Assembly: GCA_034359265.1 (NCBI GenBank)
Contig: CP136891.1
Coordinates: 59,062,001 to 59,126,000 of the forward strand
From: Canna indica
Taxonomy: Eukaryota; Streptophyta; Magnoliopsida; Zingiberales; Cannaceae
Reading direction: 5' to 3'
Length of the DNA stretch: 64,000 nucleotides
The notes below the pieces were generated by a model. The model worked only from the letters and a program-made list of their open reading frames with translations. It made no database searches and was not told where the DNA came from. Below, piece by piece: positions 58,395 through 64,000 of this stretch. The position numbers were made by a program, and so were the translations under genes. Position 1 is the stretch's first letter; each line of letters opens with the position of its first letter.

Positions 58395-58922
58395 GGGAAA
58401 ATTGACAAATCTAACTCATACTTTGACGAAATTAACAAATTTAATCCACCTTTTAATTTGCATCAATTATAACCCGTACTTACGAATTTATATTAATTCT
58501 AACCTCTCGTCTACTTGTTGTTAATCGTCCTGTTAGTTGCTAACATGGCATCCTAGTCAGTAACTTAGTTTATATTTTTTTAACCTGAACTTGCCACGTC
58601 AGCCTATTCCAAAAGAATAAAAAAAATATAAACTAAGTTGATTTTTTGGAAAAATTGATAAATCTAACCCATATTTTGACGAAATTAACAAATCTAACAC
58701 ACCTTTTAATTTGCATCAATTATAACACATACTTACGAATTTACATCAATTCTAACCTCCTGTCTACTTGTTGTTAATCGCCACGTTAGTTACTGACGTG
58801 GCATCCTAGTCAGCAACTTAGTTTATATTTTTTTAATCTGGACTTGCCACGTCAGCCTATTCCAAAAGAATAAAAAAATATATAAACTAAGTTGATTTTT
58901 TTTAAAATCCGAACTTGCCACA
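58395..58922 (+). repeat. Pack-MULE left compound terminal repeat
   Basis: Two tandem units (about 58395-58648 and 58649-58922) each read from a GGAAAAATTGA-TAAATCTAAC start to AAACTAAGTTGATTTTTT. Each contains a CTTGCCACGTCAGCC motif and short AT-rich tracts. Confidence 0.9.
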
Positions 58923-59985
58923 CTGGCAATCGCTCACCTCGCCTACAGCTGTGGCGACGTCGCCCTGGCCCCGCTCGGCCCGTACTAGAAGCAGATGCGG
59001 CGGACTTGCATGGAGCACCTGCTCACCACCAAGCGCCTCGACTCCTTCTCGGCCATCGGGCGCCGGAGGCGCGCCACCTCGTTCGTGATGTGGCAAGCGC
59101 TGAGGGAGTCATCAACCTGCGAGAGATCCTCGGCGGCTTGTCCATGAACAACGTGACGAGGATGCTGCTGGGGAAGTGGTTCTTCAGGTCGGAGCTCGCC
59201 GGCCCTGTCGAGGCCGCGGAGTTCATGCGCCTTACCCACGATCTATTCTCGCCCCTGGGAATGATCTACCTCGGCGACTACCTGCCGTTATGGCGGTGGT
59301 TCGACCTATTTAGGTGCGAGAAGAAGACGAGAGAGGTGGAGAAGAAGATAGATGAGTTCCACCAAAATATCATCGACAAGCACCGTGCGGCCGAAAACAG
59401 TGAGAGAAAAGAAGACATGGACTTCGTCGACGTGCTACTCTCCTTGCCCAGCGAGGACGGGAATGCATGACATGATCGCGGCGGCGACCGACACATCATT
59501 GGTGATGAATGAGTGGGCCATGACAGAGATGATAAAAAACCTAAGGGTGCTCGAGAAAGTACAGGAGGAGCTCGATAGGGTGGTCGACTGGGATCGGCTT
59601 GTGCATGAGGCGGACCTGGGCCACCTAACGTACCTCCGGTGTGTTGTCAGGGAGACCTTCTACATGCACTCGGTGGGCCCATTCATCATCCCCTACGAAT
59701 CCTTGAGGGCCACCAAGGTCATAGGGTGCGACATCCCCGCCAAGACGCTAGTGTTCATCAACACGCACGTGTTGGGGAGGAACACGCGTGACGTCGACAT
59801 CGACGAGTTTCGACTAGAGCGGCACCTACTGCCGACAGAGGGTGAATGCGAGTAGCAGAGAGTGTAATTAAGCCACGGGCCTAACTTCAAGATCTTGCCC
59901 TTCAGCGCCAGGAAGCGGAAGTGCCCCGGCGCACCGTTGGGGGTGGTCATGGCGCTGGTGACTCTGGCCACGCACCAATAGGCTG
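58923..59985 (+). pseudogene. CYP703A-like cytochrome P450 fragment
   Basis: CYP703 enzymes hydroxylate medium-chain fatty acids in the anther for sporopollenin, and loss causes male sterility. The fragment covers roughly the residues from helix B' to just past the heme loop. It reads CGDVALAPLGPY, a stop, KQMRRTCMEHLLTTKRLDSF, a frameshift, NLREILGGLSMNNVTRMLLG, IYLGDYLPLWRWF, MDFVDVLLSLPSEDG, a stop and small deletion, DMIAAATDTS (I helix), then an open run VQEELDRVV, YLRCVVRETFYMH (the ExxR motif has Tyr for Arg), VFINTHVLGRNTRD, DEFRLERHL (PERF Pro is Leu), and after stops HGPNFKILPFSARKRKCPG (heme Cys present, Gly of FxxG is Arg). No start, no membrane anchor, no C-terminus. No intron remains. 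The GC content is far above that of the surroundings. Confidence 0.9.
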
Positions 59986-59988
59986 ACG

Positions 59989-60510
59989 TGGCAAGTTCGG
60001 ATTTAAAAAAAATCAACTTAGTTTATATTTTTTTTATTCTTTTGGAATAGGCTGACATGGAAAGTTCAGGTTAAAAAATATAAACTAAGTTGCTTACTAG
60101 GATGTCACGTCAGCAACTAACAGGGTGATTAACAGCAATTAGACGGGAGATTAGAATTGATGTAAATTTGTAAGTACGAGTTATAATTGATGCAAATTAA
60201 AAGGTGGGTTAGATTTGTTAATTTCGTCAAAGTATAGGTTAGATTTGTCAAGTTTTCTTAAAAAAATCAACTTAGTTTATTTTTTTATTCTTTTAGAATA
60301 GGCTGACATGGCAAGTTCAGGTTAAAAAAATATAAACTAAGTTGCTGACTAGAATGCCACGTCAGCAACTAACGGGACGATTAACAGCAAGTAGACGGGA
60401 GGTTAGAATTGATGTAAATTCGTAAGTATGAGTTATAATTGATGCAAATTAAAAGGTGGGTTAGATTTATTAATTTCGTCAAAGTATGGGTTAGATTTAT
60501 CAATTTTCCC
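59989..60510 (-). repeat. Pack-MULE right compound terminal repeat
   Basis: This is the inverse of 58395-58922, again two tandem units (about 59989-60255 and 60256-60510). The inner edge GGCTGACGTGGCAAGTTCGG keeps bases lost from the left inner edge. Confidence 0.9.
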
Positions 60511-61898
60511 AATATATAATTCAAAATAAGCTATAATACTTACCATGTGTCTCGCGTGCACGACAAATGAAACAGAGCCGCCAGTGTGACGCGCTCCTCC
60601 CCCGACATGCGGTTTCTAGCCGCAATCCTAGATTTCTCCTGCCATCGCTCGATCAACCATATCGACATGAGCTGATCCCAAATATCTGGAGTAATCCAAG
60701 CGAGGTCGTATCCCCAAGTCTCCGCTATGGTTGTGGCCCCAGTTCAGGTCATCCACTTCTTTTACACTAACATACAACCCCCGAACGGATCTAAGATTTT
60801 GCTAAATCATATCTGACTCATCGATGCGTACATGAAACATAACAACTCGTCGGATGGATGATTATTTTCTAAATATTTCGATGCCGATTCGACTCCACAA
60901 TGGATAATTTCGGCATGAGTTCAAAGTGGACGATTCTGACGCGAGTCCAAAGTTGACGATATTATCATTAAACATTAAACATCATAAAATTAATCTAATT
61001 AATCTAAACTAAATTTCATTAACATATATTATCATTAAACATTAAACATTATAAACTTAATCTAAAAATTAAACATTTAACCTAAAAAAATTAAATATTA
61101 ATCTAAACATTAATCTAATCTAAACATTAATCTAAATTAATCTAAATAAATAATTAATGTAATCTAGATTTAGGGTTTAATAAAAGAAAACAAAATATTT
61201 AGGGTTTAACCCTAAATCACTGTTCCAGCGTCGGAGTCCACAGTGGACTCCGGCACCGGCGTCTAGTGTCCGACATTGGACACTAGATATTGCTCCGGCG
61301 GCCGGCTCTAGTAAGGAGAAGAAGAGGGGGCTTTGAGAATACCTGGAGGCGTACGTAGGGCATAGCAGAGGCGACGACAGGCGTCGTCGGTGTCGGGTAG
61401 TAGGCAGGCGGCTGCGTTGATCGGGGTAGCAGGGAAGAAATGGGGACGTCGGGCGCGAGGTCGAGTTAAATAAACTCATCAGCAACAGCTCACTTATCCG
61501 TTACACAGTCGTTGTTGATAAAACATATAATCAGCGACGACCGCACGTCCTATGCAAAGCCGTTCCTGATAAGTATTTTATTTTCACGTCGCAGGCGCGT
61601 CATCGACTAAAGAGCAACGAATAGAGGGCCCGTAAGTAAGCCGTTGCTAATGTGATAATATCATTAGCAACGGCCGACGCGCGGCCTTAAGGATGTCGTT
61701 GCTGATATGTTATATCATTTGCGCGCCATATTTGCGCTATCCGCTTGGTAGCAACGGCCGGAGCGGCCTTAAGTAAGTCATTGCAGATATATCACATCTG
61801 CAACGGCCTAAGCGGCCGTAAGAAAGCCGTTAGTAATTGCAATAGCATGAGCGGCCGTTGTTGATAGTCGTTGCTGAATAACATATTTCTAGTAGTGT
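60511..61898 (-). mobile_element. CACTA element remnant with transposase fragment
   Basis: The right end TTTCTAGTAGTG (to 61898) is a CACTA terminus. 61480-61898 is filled with CAGCAACGGC/GCCGTTGCTG motifs, as in 45900-46247. On the minus strand 60758-60550 encodes a transposase block of the plant En/Spm type (WLIERWQEKSRIAARNRM, then in the next frame RHTGGSVSFVVHARHM). The transposase continues at 58354-58262 beyond the Pack-MULE. AT-rich DNA with TTAATCTAAA repeats fills 60940-61200. The other terminus was not found. The element is dead and lies within repeat R1. Confidence 0.72.
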
Positions 61899-62100
61899 TT
61901 GGTCATAATTACTCCTTGTCATAATTAATGATTGCACAATAGGTGGGCATGCCAAAAGACACCCTTCCTCCTGCACAACCACCGCATTTATTCTAGAAAC
62001 CGAAGGGTCACAAAGTAGTAATCCTAACTCTCGCCGAGGTATCCTAATCAGCACAATGATCTAACCAATGTCTATCTATCAAGCCAAGATTAGAGGTCGG
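61899..62100 (-). repeat. repeat R1, second copy, right part
   Basis: 61900-62060 matches 39070-39235, so R1 resumes right after the CACTA terminus. Confidence 0.8.
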
Positions 62101-63970
62101 CACACTACTTAGAGCTTAGTAGGAAGTCCTTAGACTCTGACCATGCTTGGGGTTGTGGACCGCACTAGCACTTTGGGCCCAATCGGATTAGGCCCAAAAT
62201 CAACCACATTCATGAATCATACTCGATTCAAGCCAGACGGCTTAGCCCGAGAGCACCACCCAGCCATACAAGGACACTTTTATCCTCATTAATTACGAGT
62301 GATTCATTAAGAAGCTAGGGTTTGGGTTGGGGAAGACAAAAAATGTAACGGGTGTTATATTCATTGTAAAAGTGTTATGCATGTGAATGTTTAAGATTGT
62401 GATGATATTTATATTTTCTAACGATGCTTTAGTGTTATATTAGTGTTACGAACTTTAAAGTAGTGTTATTTATGCTGAGATTGATGTTATAATTATGGTG
62501 ATGGTATTTTAGCAAGTTACAATTTTACATATTTTATATGCTATATATACTATTTATAAATTAGTATTTTGGTGTTTTCTTCTAAAATTATTTTGAGGGT
62601 CCGGGGGCTGTCAAATATATATAAATTATATATGAATCTTTACATAATCGACATTCCGAATTTATTTGTGGAGTCTATATATTTCTTCAAAAGGTGATTG
62701 AATTTTGAAAATCATAGTTGGGAATTGTCTTGATTTTTGTGCCAAGTCATAAATAATGTTTTAAATATTTTTATTGTATTTATATTGGCTTGTGCAGTTG
62801 GGTGTGGTTTTAGAAATTATTTATCCCCGTCTAAACACATGCCTTATTAATTGAAGTATTTAGCTTTATTGCCCTTAGCTTTGAAATTTGTTGTCTATTA
62901 TTGTTGGAACTCTTTATGCATGTTTTTGGCTCATTGGCATGTTGGCATTCATGGTATTGCGTATGAATTTCATTCATAGAATTGTAATGGTTAGAAAATA
63001 TGCATTGTTATGTTGAGTTATTTGGTGTTGGTTTATTATCTATGTCGAGTGCATCACTGACCTTAGTTATCGGATATGTTGCATCATATGTATGTTTACT
63101 ATTGATATTGACAAGTTGGCATATGGGGTTATCATGGTTATGAGGTTTAAGTGTGCATGTTGCATTGTATGACCTATTATTGGGCCCATTAAATATGAGT
63201 GTATTGGAGGCTTCGAGTTGTGGACATTATTCTATTTAGGCCCGAGGTGTTTAGACGACAACATTGGTGATCATAATTTTACACACAATGTGTTAGTGTG
63301 CGGTGTGGAGGTGTGAGATGTCGACGGGCTATCCTTCGAATAGTCGCATCTTGCTAGAACGGGCTTGAGGTGTCACTCTTAAGGCGCAAGAGTGGGGGAA
63401 AAGTCAAATTGTTCATTACACTCTTGATTGGGTCTATGCATGTGCATATATATTTTGGTATTATGTCAATTGATAGGAGCATATGATAGTAGTTATGAGG
63501 TGTATATACTATTATACAGGTACATGTTGGTCGATAGGTGCATAGTTATTTGTTAAATTTGACATTACAGTAGTTGGTAGCAACATATGATGATAGTTGT
63601 GAGGTGTATTTTGTTCCATGCAATGTCATCATAGCATAACGTTTGGTATAACTTTGTTGTTGGCATATTGAGAAATCATACTCAACCTTCTAGTGACTTT
63701 TTTTCATTTTTGCCTCGGTTCTACATGTATAATGATAAGTGCAGAGTTGGAATAGCCAGAGTCCTAGAGGATGGGGTGATAACTATGACGTCTTGACTAG
63801 TTGTCTTCATTTACTAGTCTTTACTGATTGTTGGACTTTTGCTATTAAAAATTATTTCGTTATTATGTTGTAACTCGTTTCTAAAAGCTTTGATGTATTT
63901 AGATGGTTCCTTGTTGCGCTATTCCTAAGTAACGTCCTTTACCCAAGGATAATCCTAGGTGGGGCATAAC
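62101..63970 (+). mobile_element. LTR-like sequence ending near 63970
   Basis: The sequence ends GGTGGGGCATAACA, the mirror of TGTTATGCCC starts seen in gypsy-type LTRs. The last 250 bp have the same style as the ends of the LTRs at 15768 and 36723. No left end, TATA box or gene was fixed. 63971-64000 is flank. Confidence 0.4.
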
Positions 63971-64000
63971 AATAATAGGTTGATTGAAGCTCTCATCGCT

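Larger units (their letters stand above)
58395..60510 (+). mobile_element. Pack-MULE carrying a CYP703A-like fragment
   Basis: A 2116-bp Mutator-like element without transposase. The ends are GGGAAAATTGACAAATC and its near-perfect inverse, followed by inverted arms of about 520 bp (58395-58922 and 59989-60510). A perfect 9-bp duplication AATATATAA flanks it (58386-58394 and 60511-60519). Each arm is itself made of two direct units of about 255 bp. Between the arms lies GC-rich host-gene DNA (58923-59985). MULEs with captured gene pieces are called Pack-MULEs. Similarity between the arms suggests a fairly recent insertion. Confidence 0.95.

Noticed and set aside
61177..61485. 102-residue open frame on minus
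   Set aside because: It lies in the subterminal/leader region of the CACTA element; it has no domain and is Ser/Pro-rich by composition.

Overview
This window is nuclear DNA of a flowering plant. It is AT-rich, has almost no intact reading frames, and is built from nested retrotransposons and DNA transposons. The few host-gene pieces (CYP703A-like P450, PEPKR2-like kinase, GEM-like GRAM protein) are all broken. Their GC-rich 5' parts would suit a monocot, but that is only a hint.

Layout. 1-5.4 kb: AT-rich repeats, a CACTA-type terminus, a truncated copia LTR, a 280-bp direct duplication, a Mutator-type foldback element, a hAT-type element and a reverse SINE copy. 5.5-10.2 kb: two solo copia LTRs (A and B). 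B lies inside a dead Ty3/gypsy pol gene. 10.5-16.6 kb: a MuDR-type transposase gene split by a 2.8-kb solo gypsy-like LTR. 17.0-23.0 kb: a copia element with both LTRs, primer-binding site and polypurine tract, but only a gag remnant inside. 23.8-32.3 kb: a LINE (DUF4283-type ORF1, endonuclease, RT, zinc-binding and RNase H regions) mixed with gypsy integrase fragments, plus a SINE with a 19-bp target duplication. 32.4-39.4 kb: a MITE, tandem repeats, a gypsy-like LTR and repeat R1 carrying solo copia LTR E. 39.4-42 kb: possible mitochondrial DNA. 42-46.6 kb: solo copia LTRs F and H. 47.4-53 kb: a PEPKR2-like kinase pseudogene and an inverted second copy of its first exon. 54.3-56.3 kb: a foldback element, a GEM-like exon and hAT MITEs. 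56.6-62.1 kb: the LINE 3' repeat again, then R1, a CACTA transposase remnant, and inside that a Pack-MULE carrying a CYP703A-like fragment. 62.1-64 kb: more LTR-like DNA.

The genes do not form a pathway. What the window shows is the order of insertions, dated by target-site duplications: copia LTR into gypsy RT/RNase H, gypsy LTR into a MULE, copia LTR into R1, SINE into LINE, hAT MITE into a kinase duplicate, and Pack-MULE into CACTA. The best candidate for something new is the Pack-MULE at 58395-60510. It has a perfect 9-bp target duplication, about 520-bp compound terminal repeats, and a cargo of most of a CYP703A-like coding region (a male-fertility P450).
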